Shown here: piece by piece, positions 26,034-33,736 of the stretch
Layout of the letters: each line of letters begins with the position of its first letter
Numbering within the stretch: the stretch's first letter is position 1
Origin: Pontiella sulfatireligans
Lineage (GTDB): Bacteria > Verrucomicrobiota > Kiritimatiellia > Kiritimatiellales > Pontiellaceae
NCBI RefSeq assembly: GCF_900890705.1
Contig: NZ_CAAHFH010000002.1
Span: 2,613,458 to 2,677,457, forward strand
DNA: 64,000 nucleotides
Direction of reading: 5' to 3'
The notes under the pieces: model-generated
What the model saw: the letters and a program-made list of their open reading frames with translations, nothing else
Databases searched by the model: none
Told to the model about the DNA's origin: nothing
Translations under genes and position numbers: made by a program

Positions 26034-26717
26034 ATGATGAAAATGACCGCGCTGTTCCTCTGTGTTATGCTGTCCGCAACCTGGGCCGCCTCGAAAGAAT
26101 ACAAGCCCTCCGACGCATGGAAACCCCTCTTCAACGGAACGGATCTTTCTGAGTTCCTCGTCGAAGACGGCGTGGCCCCCTACGAAGTGAAAGACGGCGT
26201 CATCACTGGCCGCACTGCGGTGCCAAGCCCCAACACCTTTCTGGCGACCAAGGCCGAATACGGCGATTTTGAACTGGAATTCGACGTGATGGTTTCCGAC
26301 AAGCTCAACTCCGGCGTGCAAATCCGTTCGCGTTCGCGCACCGAGGCCGAAGGCAAACACGCAATCGGCCGCTTCTACGGTCCCCAGGTTGAAATCGAAG
26401 CCGGCCCCGGCCAGGCGGGCTACATCTACGGCGAAGCCACCGGCCGAGGATGGCTTTCCCCTGAACCTAAGTCGAAAGACCCTGCCGTCAAGCAGCACGA
26501 CATATTCAAGAACGGCGAATGGAACCACTACCGCATCGTGGCCAAAGGCGCCCGTATCCAGACCTTCATTAACGGCCAGCCCATCGCCGACCTCTCCGAC
26601 GAAGAAATCTTCAAAACCCACCCCAAAGGGCACATTGGCCTACAGGTGCACGGAGTTAAGGCCGCGCTGCACCCCATGAGCGTCAGCTGGCGCAACCTCT
26701 ACATCCGCGAGATTTAA
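26034..26717 (+). CDS. 3-keto-disaccharide hydrolase (DUF1080) family protein
   Basis: 227 residues. A signal peptide (TALFLCVMLSATWAAS) precedes a concanavalin-like domain of the DUF1080 family. Typical features are WKPLFNGTDLSEF near the start, the GDFELEFDVMVSDKLNSGVQIRS strand pair, FYGPQVEIE, and the C-terminal GHIGLQVHG and WRNLYIREI. Family members act on 3-keto-glycosides or bind glycans in exported polysaccharide breakdown. AAGGAG at 26025-26030 sets the start; a second ATG follows directly. It stands alone next to ssrA. Confidence 0.88.
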   Translation: MMKMTALFLCVMLSATWAASKEYKPSDAWKPLFNGTDLSEFLVEDGVAPYEVKDGVITGRTAVPSPNTFLATKAEYGDFELEFDVMVSDKLNSGVQIRSRSRTEAEGKHAIGRFYGPQVEIEAGPGQAGYIYGEATGRGWLSPEPKSKDPAVKQHDIFKNGEWNHYRIVAKGARIQTFINGQPIADLSDEEIFKTHPKGHIGLQVHGVKAALHPMSVSWRNLYIREI

Positions 26718-26931
26718 TGCGCCAGTTCGCAGCAAGGATGGGAATGGTTGCCAAGAGGCGCAAAAAAACAAAAAAGAAACGCTGTAGTTTGGTTCAAGGA
26801 AAAGCCGAAAGGAGTACCCCAGAGGGGGTAAGCTGAGAAGCGAAATGTGGTACAAATGTGGTACAGTGTGTGGCAAAAGGCATAACCCCCGAAGGGGTAA
26901 GCTTTGTACTACCAAGACCTTACACCAAAAA
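26718..26931. repeat. Intergenic region with two similar hairpins beside ssrA
   Basis: Two short hairpins, TACCCC-AGAG-GGGGTA (26815-26830) and ACCCC-CGAA-GGGGT (26885-26898), are each followed by AAGCT and lie about 70 bases apart. Between them AATGTGGTAC is repeated in tandem near 26843-26865. On the tmRNA strand the second hairpin has a TTCG loop and lies 33 bases past the tmRNA 3' end, so it could help end transcription, although no T-run follows. Confidence 0.45.
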
Positions 26932-27287
26932 TGGTGGAGATGGGGGGAATTGAACCCCCGTCCGAATAAGAGTCACAACAGCCTCTACGTGTGTAGTCGA
27001 GCATTAAAAGATTCGCCGCCTCCGCTGCCACTCGACAGAGCCACTTTGGTCGCTAGTATCCTGTTATGGTTTTCGAGCCGCAACCCGGGTGCCCGGTATT
27101 GGCCTTAGCCTGTTGTCGTCGCCTCTATCCCTTAACAGACATTAGGGTAGAGACGTAGCGGAACTATGCCGCTAGTGCGTAACTTTCGTCAGCATTTATG
27201 TTTTTTGGACTCCTTTTTACGAGGCCTGGAGGCCAACCTCGACACGCCACTGAAGCTTCAACTTACCCGTCGAAACCAGTCATCCCC
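26932..27287 (-). ncRNA. ssrA: Transfer-messenger RNA (tmRNA)
   Basis: 356 nucleotides. The 5' end GGGGATGACTGGTTTCGACGG is the conserved tmRNA opening, and the 3' end CATCTCCACCA pairs with GGGGATG to form the acceptor stem; the T-arm GGTTCAATTCCCC is present. The tag frame lies at 27164-27193 and reads ADESYALAA followed by TAG. The C-terminal ALAA is the protease recognition end. The molecule rescues stalled ribosomes with SmpB, whose gene is not in this window. Confidence 0.95.
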
Positions 27288-27463
27288 ATATATGAGACGG
27301 ACAGAGAGAACACCAAAAGCGTTCAAACGTCAACCCGCGGGACGGGGTATTTGAACACGCCGGAAGTGTGGAGGGTCTATAATGTCGGGATTTTTGAGGG
27401 GGTGAGGCTTTGTTTCGATTGTCATCGCTATTTATGTAAAGAAGAGTCATATGTAAACCCGTT

Positions 27464-28897
27464 ATGCGAATTATACCTCCAAAAATTATTCAAGGCGGCA
27501 TGGGTGCGAGTATTTCAAACTGGCGTCTGGCTCAGGCCGTATCCCGTCTTGGGCATCTGGGCGTTGTCTCAGGAACGGGCCTTTCTGAAGTTGTGGCACG
27601 CCGTCTGCAGGACGGCGATCTGGGCGGCCACATTCACCGAGCGCTGGATCATTTTCCGTTTCCGCGCATGGCGGAGCGCATTCTGGATTCGTTCTTTGTT
27701 TCTGGCGGCAAGCCGAGCGATCTGCCGTATCGGAAGCACATTGTGCAAAATCTGGAGGGGCGGCGCGAGCCGCTGGAGCTTTGCATTGTGAGTAATTTTG
27801 TAGAGGTCTTCCTAGCGAGGGAAGGGCATGCCAATCCGGTAGGGATCAACTATCTCGAAAAGATTCAGCTGCCGCACTTGGCCTCGGTTTACGGGGCATT
27901 GCTGGCAGGAGTTGCCGTAGTGGTGATGGGCGCGGGGATTCCGCTGGCCATTCCGGCGGTGCTGAGCGCGTTGTCGAAGCACGAAGCGGCCGAATATCCA
28001 ATCCATGTTGCCGGCGCGGAAGGTGGAGGCGAAACTTTTGATATGGTTTTTGATCCGGCGCAGTTTATTGAGGATGGCACGTTTCCAGCCGTTTTGGAGC
28101 TGCCGGACTTTATTCCGATTGTTTCTTCCGAGGCGCTCGCTTCAATTCTGTTGCGCAAGGCGTCCGGCCCGATCGACGGTTTTATTGTTGAGGGCAATGT
28201 GGCGGGCGGGCATAATGCGCCGCCCCGCGGAAAAACCACCTATACCACCGGCGGCGAACCGATTTATGGGACGCGTGACGATGCAAAGCTTTCGGCCTTC
28301 CGCGAAATGGGCCTCCCGTTTTGGCTGGCCGGTAAGTTTGGCTCCCCCGAAGGCGTCAAGCTGGCGCTCTCAGAAGGGGCCAGCGGCATTCAGGCAGGAA
28401 CGGCCTTTGCGCTCTGCGAAGAGTCCGGGCTTGTGCCTGAGTTGCGGCGCGAGCTGCTGCGCGAAGCGCTCGCCGGCGAAGCGCATATTTTCACCGATCC
28501 GCTTGCCTCACCGACTGGATTCCCGTTTAAAGTGGCCGCCATGCCCGGAACACTATCCGATGATTCGGTTTATCAGCAACGCAAACGGATTTGTGATCTG
28601 GGTGCCCTGCGACAGCTTTATCGTCGCCCCGATGGGAAGATTGGTTATCGCTGCGCCGCCGAGCCCGTTGACGCCTATGTGGCCAAGGGCGGAAAGATCG
28701 AAGACACGGTCGGGCGCAAGTGCCTCTGCAATTCGCTCATTGCCAATGCCGGCATGCCCCAACGCCTGCCGGACGGTTCCGTCGAGAAACCCTTGGTGAC
28801 GATGGGTGACGATTTGCTTGATGTGGAGCGCTTTTGTTCTGCAGACCAGCTCGATTATTCTGCCGAACACGTCGTCAACGTTCTGCTCGGCGCGTAG
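27464..28897 (+). CDS. Nitronate monooxygenase family flavoprotein
   Basis: 477 residues, a TIM-barrel FMN enzyme. The N-terminus PKIIQGGMGASISNWRLAQAV and the motifs IPIVSSEALA and GFIVEGNVAGGHNAPP match the nitronate monooxygenase/2-nitropropane dioxygenase family; GASGIQAGTAFALCEESG is the flavin phosphate loop. It is longer than the usual 320-360 residues because of inserts and a C-terminal region with a cysteine cluster (RKCLCNSLIANAG). The true substrate may not be a nitronate. A perfect TATAAT (27378-27383) lies 80 bases upstream, with a poorly spaced TTGAAC. The gene is divergent from ssrA. Confidence 0.8.
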   Translation: MRIIPPKIIQGGMGASISNWRLAQAVSRLGHLGVVSGTGLSEVVARRLQDGDLGGHIHRALDHFPFPRMAERILDSFFVSGGKPSDLPYRKHIVQNLEGRREPLELCIVSNFVEVFLAREGHANPVGINYLEKIQLPHLASVYGALLAGVAVVVMGAGIPLAIPAVLSALSKHEAAEYPIHVAGAEGGGETFDMVFDPAQFIEDGTFPAVLELPDFIPIVSSEALASILLRKASGPIDGFIVEGNVAGGHNAPPRGKTTYTTGGEPIYGTRDDAKLSAFREMGLPFWLAGKFGSPEGVKLALSEGASGIQAGTAFALCEESGLVPELRRELLREALAGEAHIFTDPLASPTGFPFKVAAMPGTLSDDSVYQQRKRICDLGALRQLYRRPDGKIGYRCAAEPVDAYVAKGGKIEDTVGRKCLCNSLIANAGMPQRLPDGSVEKPLVTMGDDLLDVERFCSADQLDYSAEHVVNVLLGA

Positions 28898-29258
28898 CCA
28901 GTTGGGCGTGGTGCCGGATTCCAATCCGGTGCCTCTCGCGCAAAGGACACCGGATCGGAATCCGGTGCCACGATAAAAGTGCAGAAAGTAAAATAGAACC
29001 ACGGATTCGCAGGAAGACGCAGAAGCTCCCTCGATCACCTAATAGAGTGGATGCGGTTTTTTTACAACCTCTTCTCAATCCGTGTTTATCCGTTTTCATC
29101 TGTGGTTCATTTCTGATTTTAGGCTAAATGGCCAAGTCCTTTGCCTCACTTTCCCCTCTCAGATTCGTTGTGCCCGCAATGAGTACAAAAAAGGTATTAT
29201 TTGTGGTGGCTATATAGGCAAGCGCGGCTATTATTTCCAGCAACTCAGGAGGTATTGC
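28898..29258. repeat. 361-base gap with two different inverted repeats
   Basis: First, CCGGATTCCAATCCGGTG (28914-28931) faces CACCGGATCGGAATCCGG (28948-28965), complementary at 17 of 18 positions; each arm is itself partly palindromic. Second, GAACCACGGAT (28996-29006) faces ATCTGTGGTTC (29098-29108), with CCGTGTTTATCC-type sequence inside. Both resemble dispersed intergenic repeats of PVC genomes. No gene is visible here. The last 30 bases hold AGGAGG for the next gene. Confidence 0.6.
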
Positions 29259-29996
29259 ATGAAAACTTTATTGATGGCGCTGTTTTGTGTCACTGCTTTT
29301 TCCGGCGTTTCTTTGGCGGGGAAAGCCGTCAGCTATGAAGTGGATGGCCGGCCATTCGAGGGCTGCATGGAGAAGGCTGCTCCCCATGCGCCGATGGTGT
29401 TGCTGGTTCATGACTGGGATGGCTTGACGGAATATGAAGTCAAACGGGCGGGCATGCTGGCGGAGCTGGGCTACTCTGTTTTTTGCGCCGACCTCTTCGG
29501 GGCCGGCGTCCGGCCAACGGCGCTGGCCGATAAGCAAAAGTGCACCGGTATGCTGAGCGAAGACCGCCCGAAAATGCGGGCCTTGATGCAGGGGGCGCTC
29601 GATGCGGCCGAGGCGCAGGGTTTGAATTCTGAAAATTGCGTTGCGATGGGCTACTGCTTTGGCGGAACGGCGGTGCTTGAATTTGCACGGTCGGGGGCGG
29701 ACTTGAAGGGTTTCGCAACGTTCCACGGCGGTCTGTCGCTTCCCGATGGGCAGGACTATTCCAAGACCAAAGGGCGAGTGCTGATTCTGCACGGCTCGGC
29801 GGATTCCCATATTACGATGGACCAGTTTGCGACCTTGGCGAACGATTTCGAAAAAGCCGGCGTGCCGAACGAGATGATCACTTTTGGCGGCGCGCCGCAT
29901 GGCTGGACTGTATTTGGAGGGAAGGCCTACCGCGCCGAGGCCGACAAAAAATCGTGGGCTCAGTTCACGAACTATCTTGAAGACGTATTGAAATAG
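29259..29996 (+). CDS. Exported dienelactone hydrolase family protein
   Basis: 245 residues. A signal peptide (KTLLMALFCVTAFSGVSLAG) precedes an alpha/beta-hydrolase of the dienelactone hydrolase family. The nucleophile elbow is GYCFGG, with cysteine as nucleophile as in this family; the acid lies in HGSADSHI and the histidine in GAPHGW. The family hydrolyses lactones or esters; its natural substrate here is unknown, and export is unusual compared with the classical cytoplasmic enzyme. AGGAGG precedes the ATG. The next membrane protein gene follows after 13 bases. Confidence 0.88.
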   Translation: MKTLLMALFCVTAFSGVSLAGKAVSYEVDGRPFEGCMEKAAPHAPMVLLVHDWDGLTEYEVKRAGMLAELGYSVFCADLFGAGVRPTALADKQKCTGMLSEDRPKMRALMQGALDAAEAQGLNSENCVAMGYCFGGTAVLEFARSGADLKGFATFHGGLSLPDGQDYSKTKGRVLILHGSADSHITMDQFATLANDFEKAGVPNEMITFGGAPHGWTVFGGKAYRAEADKKSWAQFTNYLEDVLK

Positions 29997-30009
29997 GCAA
30001 AGGAGAACG

Positions 30010-30381
30010 ATGAGTGCACATATCGCGAGTTTGATTAACGCATTGATTTTGGTTGGGTTTGGTTTGTGGGGTTATCTGGGGTCGGAAACGCCGTCGAAGA
30101 CCGCGCTTATTCCGGTGGTTATTGGTGTGCTCCTTCTACTCCTGTCCCCAAGCGTGAAGAAGGAGAACAAGATCGTGGCCCATATTGCGGTGCTGCTGAC
30201 GCTGCTGATTCTTGGCGGATTGGTGAAGCCGTTGACGGCGGCGCTGGGCCGGGAGGACAGCATGGCGGTAATGCGCGTTTCGGTGATGATGGTTTCTACG
30301 GTGGCCGCGCTGGTCTTCTTCATCAAGAGCTTCATCGACGTGCGCCGCGCCCGCAAGGCCAAGGTGGCTGAAGAGGCTTAA
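30010..30381 (+). CDS. Four-helix small membrane protein
   Basis: 123 residues with four predicted membrane helices (about 4-22, 30-45, 56-76 and 88-106) and a basic C-terminal tail. The spacing of glycines in helix 1 (LILVGFGLWGYLGS) and the overall size resemble TMEM14-like or small DUF families, but I cannot name one firmly. AAGGAG lies before the ATG. It is probably co-transcribed with the dienelactone hydrolase gene. Confidence 0.6.
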   Translation: MSAHIASLINALILVGFGLWGYLGSETPSKTALIPVVIGVLLLLLSPSVKKENKIVAHIAVLLTLLILGGLVKPLTAALGREDSMAVMRVSVMMVSTVAALVFFIKSFIDVRRARKAKVAEEA

Positions 30382-30385
30382 AGCT

Positions 30386-31080
30386 CTAACTGTCTGGGTA
30401 AACTGTAAAGGCCAGTTCCTGTTTCATGTCCGGCCAGCGGGCGATGTCGCCGTGGAACACGGTCTGCCAGCAAATGCCGTTGGTTCGGCCCAGCCGAGAG
30501 GCGGGCTGATCATCCGGAATCTGGAACTGCAGCGTGCCCGGCGCAATTTCGCCTTGGTTGTTTTCGGTCTGCCGCAACTCCTCTTCGTACACGGGGGTTT
30601 TTATGACCGACGTCGTCGTTTTGCTGCCGCTCCGGCGCGTTTCCGGGTGTGATTTCAGCCACCGGCCGTGGATTAAACAGCGAGAGGATGGCGTGGGCTG
30701 AAGCCAGAATCGCGCCGACGCCGAAGAGGCCGAAGACGACGGGAAACAGGCGCGGCGCATCGGAGCGGATCAGGAAATAGACCACGCCGTTCCTGCTAAG
30801 TGTAAAGGCGACGATGCCAGCCGCTTTGCCGATCGGGGAGCGGCCTTTCAGCGCCCCACAATCTGCTCCCGGGTCTGGCGCTGGTCAAGTTGGGCTTTAG
30901 ACCCTTTGCGGAACCGCTCCTGAAGCAGAATTGGTCGCCAAAATATTCCTCGCCGTTCACCTCGTATCGATAGGTAAGGTTTAGGCAGAAGTCCTCGCCT
31001 TGGTTTTCAACCTCGGAACAGTCCAAATCCCGTCATCATCAATTTTCCGACGATCCCGTCGCCGGCGCGTGCAGAAATTC
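30386..31080 (-). pseudogene. Decayed DUF3592-like membrane protein gene
   Basis: Fragments in several minus-strand frames join into one protein: a hydrophobic start near 31080 (GKLMMTGFGLF), CSEVENQGEDFCLNLTYRYE with VNGEEYFGDQFCF, then IGKAAGIVAFTLSRNGVVYF followed by a membrane helix (LFPVVFGLFGVGAILASAHA), and finally a domain ending VFHGDIARWPDMKQELAFTV. The SSEVE...YRYEVxGxxYxGDxF pattern is that of DUF3592 proteins. At least three frame changes and probably a small deletion near 31030 are needed. This is a pseudogene unless the assembly is poor here. Confidence 0.75.
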
Positions 31081-31126
31081 TCATAATATCTTCCCCATAA
31101 AAGGTTGTCGTCCCGGCTTTAGCCGG

Positions 31127-32323
31127 TCAGTTCAGATCGGAGCCGCGGCGGAGGCTTTGTCCCCCATATTTTTCTTTGATGCCGTCGGCGGCGCGGCTGA
31201 GGCGGTTGCGCTTTTCGTGTTCGGCGGTGTCGGGCGCTTCAAAGAGGTTGAGCTGCTGGGCTGGTGGCTGATCCGTTTCGGAGAGGCCGCTTACGCCGAA
31301 GCCGATCAGGCGGACGGGGCGGCGGCGCAGGTGTTCTTCAAGAAGGGCCATGCCGGCTTCGCGCAACGACACATCGTCGGCGCACGGAATCGAAAAGCGG
31401 GTCTGGCGGGTAATGGTGGAAAAATCGCTCCACCGGATTTTTAGATGGACGGTGGAGGCGAAATAGCCGGCCTTGCGCAGGCGCGCGCCGACCTTGTCGA
31501 TCAGCCGCTTGTAGACGGCTTCGATCTGCTCACGGTCGGTGAGGTCTTCAGCAAAGGTGGTTTCGTTGGAGATGCTTTTTTCTTCGCTGTCGGTTTCGAT
31601 GCTCCGTTCGTCGATGCCGTGCGCGAGCTGGCTGAACCCCCGTGCGGCCCGCGGGCCGACAGCGCGTTCCAAGGTTGGGAAGTCGCATTGCTGCAGCTGC
31701 CCAATGGTTGAGAGTCCGAGCGAGAGCAGCTTTTTCTGCGTTACTTTGCCGACGCCCCACATGCGGCCGATCGGAAGCGGCGCGAGAAACTGTTCGATGG
31801 CCTTCTGCTCGAATGGAACCATTGTCAGGCTGTCGGGCTTGTTCATGTCGGACGCAATCTTGGCCAGAAACATATTGGGGGCCACGCCGACGGATGCGGT
31901 GAGCTCGGTCTGCTCGAGGATGTCGCGCCTTATTTTTTCGGCGATGGCCTGGCCGGTGCCGAAGAGCCGGCGGGCGCCGGTGACGTCGAGGAAGGCCTCG
32001 TCGATGGAGAGGGGCTGCACGAGCGGGGTGTAGGATTCGAAGATGCGCATGATCTGGCGCGACGCCTCTTTGTAGCGTGCCATGTTGTGGGCCACAAAGA
32101 CGGCGTGCGGGCACTTTTGCTGGGCGGTGCTCGAAGGCATGGCCGAGTGAATGCCGTATTTCCGGGCTTCGTAGGAAGCGGCCGCCACCACGCCGCGCTG
32201 GCCGGGCGGGGCGCCGACCACCACCGGTTTGCCCCGCAGTTCGGGATGGTCGCGCTGTTCGACCGACGCGAAAAAAGCGTCCATGTCGACATGCAGAAAG
32301 GTTGTGGGGAGCGGCTGCATCAT
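31127..32323 (-). CDS. dinB: DNA polymerase IV (Y family)
   Basis: 398 residues. An error-prone polymerase for translesion synthesis. The palm acidic residues are intact in HVDMDAFFASVEQRD and LSIDEAFLDVTGARRLFG; the little-finger domain follows, and the C-terminus carries QLNLFEAPD, a sliding-clamp binding motif. Two ATGs (32323, 32320) and an upstream TTG (32338) are possible starts; all precede the conserved core. No LexA box is evident upstream. It stands alone, divergent from the next gene. Confidence 0.95.
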   Translation of the reverse strand: MMQPLPTTFLHVDMDAFFASVEQRDHPELRGKPVVVGAPPGQRGVVAAASYEARKYGIHSAMPSSTAQQKCPHAVFVAHNMARYKEASRQIMRIFESYTPLVQPLSIDEAFLDVTGARRLFGTGQAIAEKIRRDILEQTELTASVGVAPNMFLAKIASDMNKPDSLTMVPFEQKAIEQFLAPLPIGRMWGVGKVTQKKLLSLGLSTIGQLQQCDFPTLERAVGPRAARGFSQLAHGIDERSIETDSEEKSISNETTFAEDLTDREQIEAVYKRLIDKVGARLRKAGYFASTVHLKIRWSDFSTITRQTRFSIPCADDVSLREAGMALLEEHLRRRPVRLIGFGVSGLSETDQPPAQQLNLFEAPDTAEHEKRNRLSRAADGIKEKYGGQSLRRGSDLN

Positions 32324-32422
32324 TCCAATGTTCGGCAATCTCCGTGCGGGTTAAGGCTTTTCATCAATGGAGATTCAATTAAACTGATCTTCAATTAACT
32401 TATAGAACATACGGTTGCTGCC

Positions 32423-33736
32423 ATGGAAGAGAAAAGACAAGCCCACGCTGAAAACAAGGATGCGAACGACGTAATCCTTGATCTCAACTTTGTCCCCCAA
32501 TGGGCGAAAAAGCCTCCCGGGGAAAACCACTATGGTCAGAAGGAATATTCTTCCGAGCGCCGCGCCCCGCGCCGCGATGACCGGCGTCCGCCCCGGCGCG
32601 ACGACCAGCGCGACGACCGCCCGCGCCGGCCCCGGCCAGAGCGGAGCGACCGGCCCGAACGAACGGAGCGGCCCCGAGCACCGCGCGAAACCTTCAAAGA
32701 GCTGCCGTTGTCGATTTCCTTTTTGCCCGAGCAGCAGCGGCTGGCTTCGCTGGTGCGGCAAATCCACCATTCGCGCCGCGCCTATCCGCTGATCGATTTG
32801 GCCAACCTGCTCATTCAAGATGCAGAGGGCTATCTGGTGAAAATCGAAGTGTCCAAAGGCGCGCCGGCTGGGTTTGAGATGCTGCAGTGCAAGCGTTGCA
32901 AGGCCGTGGCGATTTCGGAAGAAATGATGGTGCAGCACGTGATGTCGATGCACTTGGCCGATTTTTACGAAAAGGAAGAGATCGAAACCGATCCTCCTTC
33001 CGGCAGCTTCCCCGGCGTGGCCCGCTGCCGCAAGTCCGGCATCCTGCTCGGCCCGCCGAACCACCACAGCTATACCGAAAAGCTTAACGCGGTGCACCAA
33101 AGCCGTTTTGCCCATCTTTCGTTCGATGAATATAAGCGCAGCATTGAAATTGTGCGCGACGAAGAGGTGATTGAGCAATGGAAGGAAGAGAGCCGCAAGC
33201 AGACGGTTTACAAGCTCAAGTCCGATCCCGAGGCGGAACCGGTCGAGCTGCGCAAGGCCGAGCTGGAATTTGCGAAGAAGGTGCCGAGCCTCTATGAAGC
33301 GACCCCGCGGGCCGTCGTGCCGGCGAAGGTGGCGCAGGAGTTGGGTGATCGCGACATTACCCACGCCATTCGGCAGGTCTGGACGAAAGAGAGCCGCTTC
33401 CCGCTGTCGATGTCGTTTGCGATGCGCGCCGCCTTCCGGCACATGCACCTGTATCTGTTCAAGGCCGGCAAGATTAATTTTGTCACCCACATCAAGCCGT
33501 ATCCGGTCAAGCCGGAGAACACGGTTGAAAATATTGCCGAGGTGCTCTCGTTTTTGAAGGAACATCCCGGGTCGAGCCGTCTGCAGCTGCTGGAAGTGCT
33601 GCATCCCTCGCTCGATCCCGCATCGCAAGAGGCCAAGGATGCACTGAAGCCGTTGGGCTGGCTCATTGAACGCGGCCACATCATCGAGTTTTTCAACGGC
33701 ACCCTGTCCGTGCCGCTCGGCCGTGGCCGGCGCTAG
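32423..33736 (+). CDS. Conserved-looking protein with Arg/Asp/Pro-rich disordered segment and Cys2-His2-like finger
   Basis: 437 residues. Residues ~45-92 form a low-complexity, strongly charged run of RRDDRRPP/RDDRPRRPRPERSDRPER type. A possible zinc finger follows (LQCKRCKAVAISEEMMVQHV, then MSMH: Cys-x2-Cys...His-x4-His). The remaining part is helical, with a conserved-looking block WTKESRFPLSMSFAMRAAFRHM and a C-terminal winged-helix-like domain (SRLQLLEVLHPSLDPASQEAKDALKPLGWLIERG). Such a mix suggests RNA or DNA binding. I do not recognise the family; the function is unknown. Its stop shares the palindrome CTAG with the stop of the convergent gene. Confidence 0.6.
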   Translation: MEEKRQAHAENKDANDVILDLNFVPQWAKKPPGENHYGQKEYSSERRAPRRDDRRPPRRDDQRDDRPRRPRPERSDRPERTERPRAPRETFKELPLSISFLPEQQRLASLVRQIHHSRRAYPLIDLANLLIQDAEGYLVKIEVSKGAPAGFEMLQCKRCKAVAISEEMMVQHVMSMHLADFYEKEEIETDPPSGSFPGVARCRKSGILLGPPNHHSYTEKLNAVHQSRFAHLSFDEYKRSIEIVRDEEVIEQWKEESRKQTVYKLKSDPEAEPVELRKAELEFAKKVPSLYEATPRAVVPAKVAQELGDRDITHAIRQVWTKESRFPLSMSFAMRAAFRHMHLYLFKAGKINFVTHIKPYPVKPENTVENIAEVLSFLKEHPGSSRLQLLEVLHPSLDPASQEAKDALKPLGWLIERGHIIEFFNGTLSVPLGRGRR

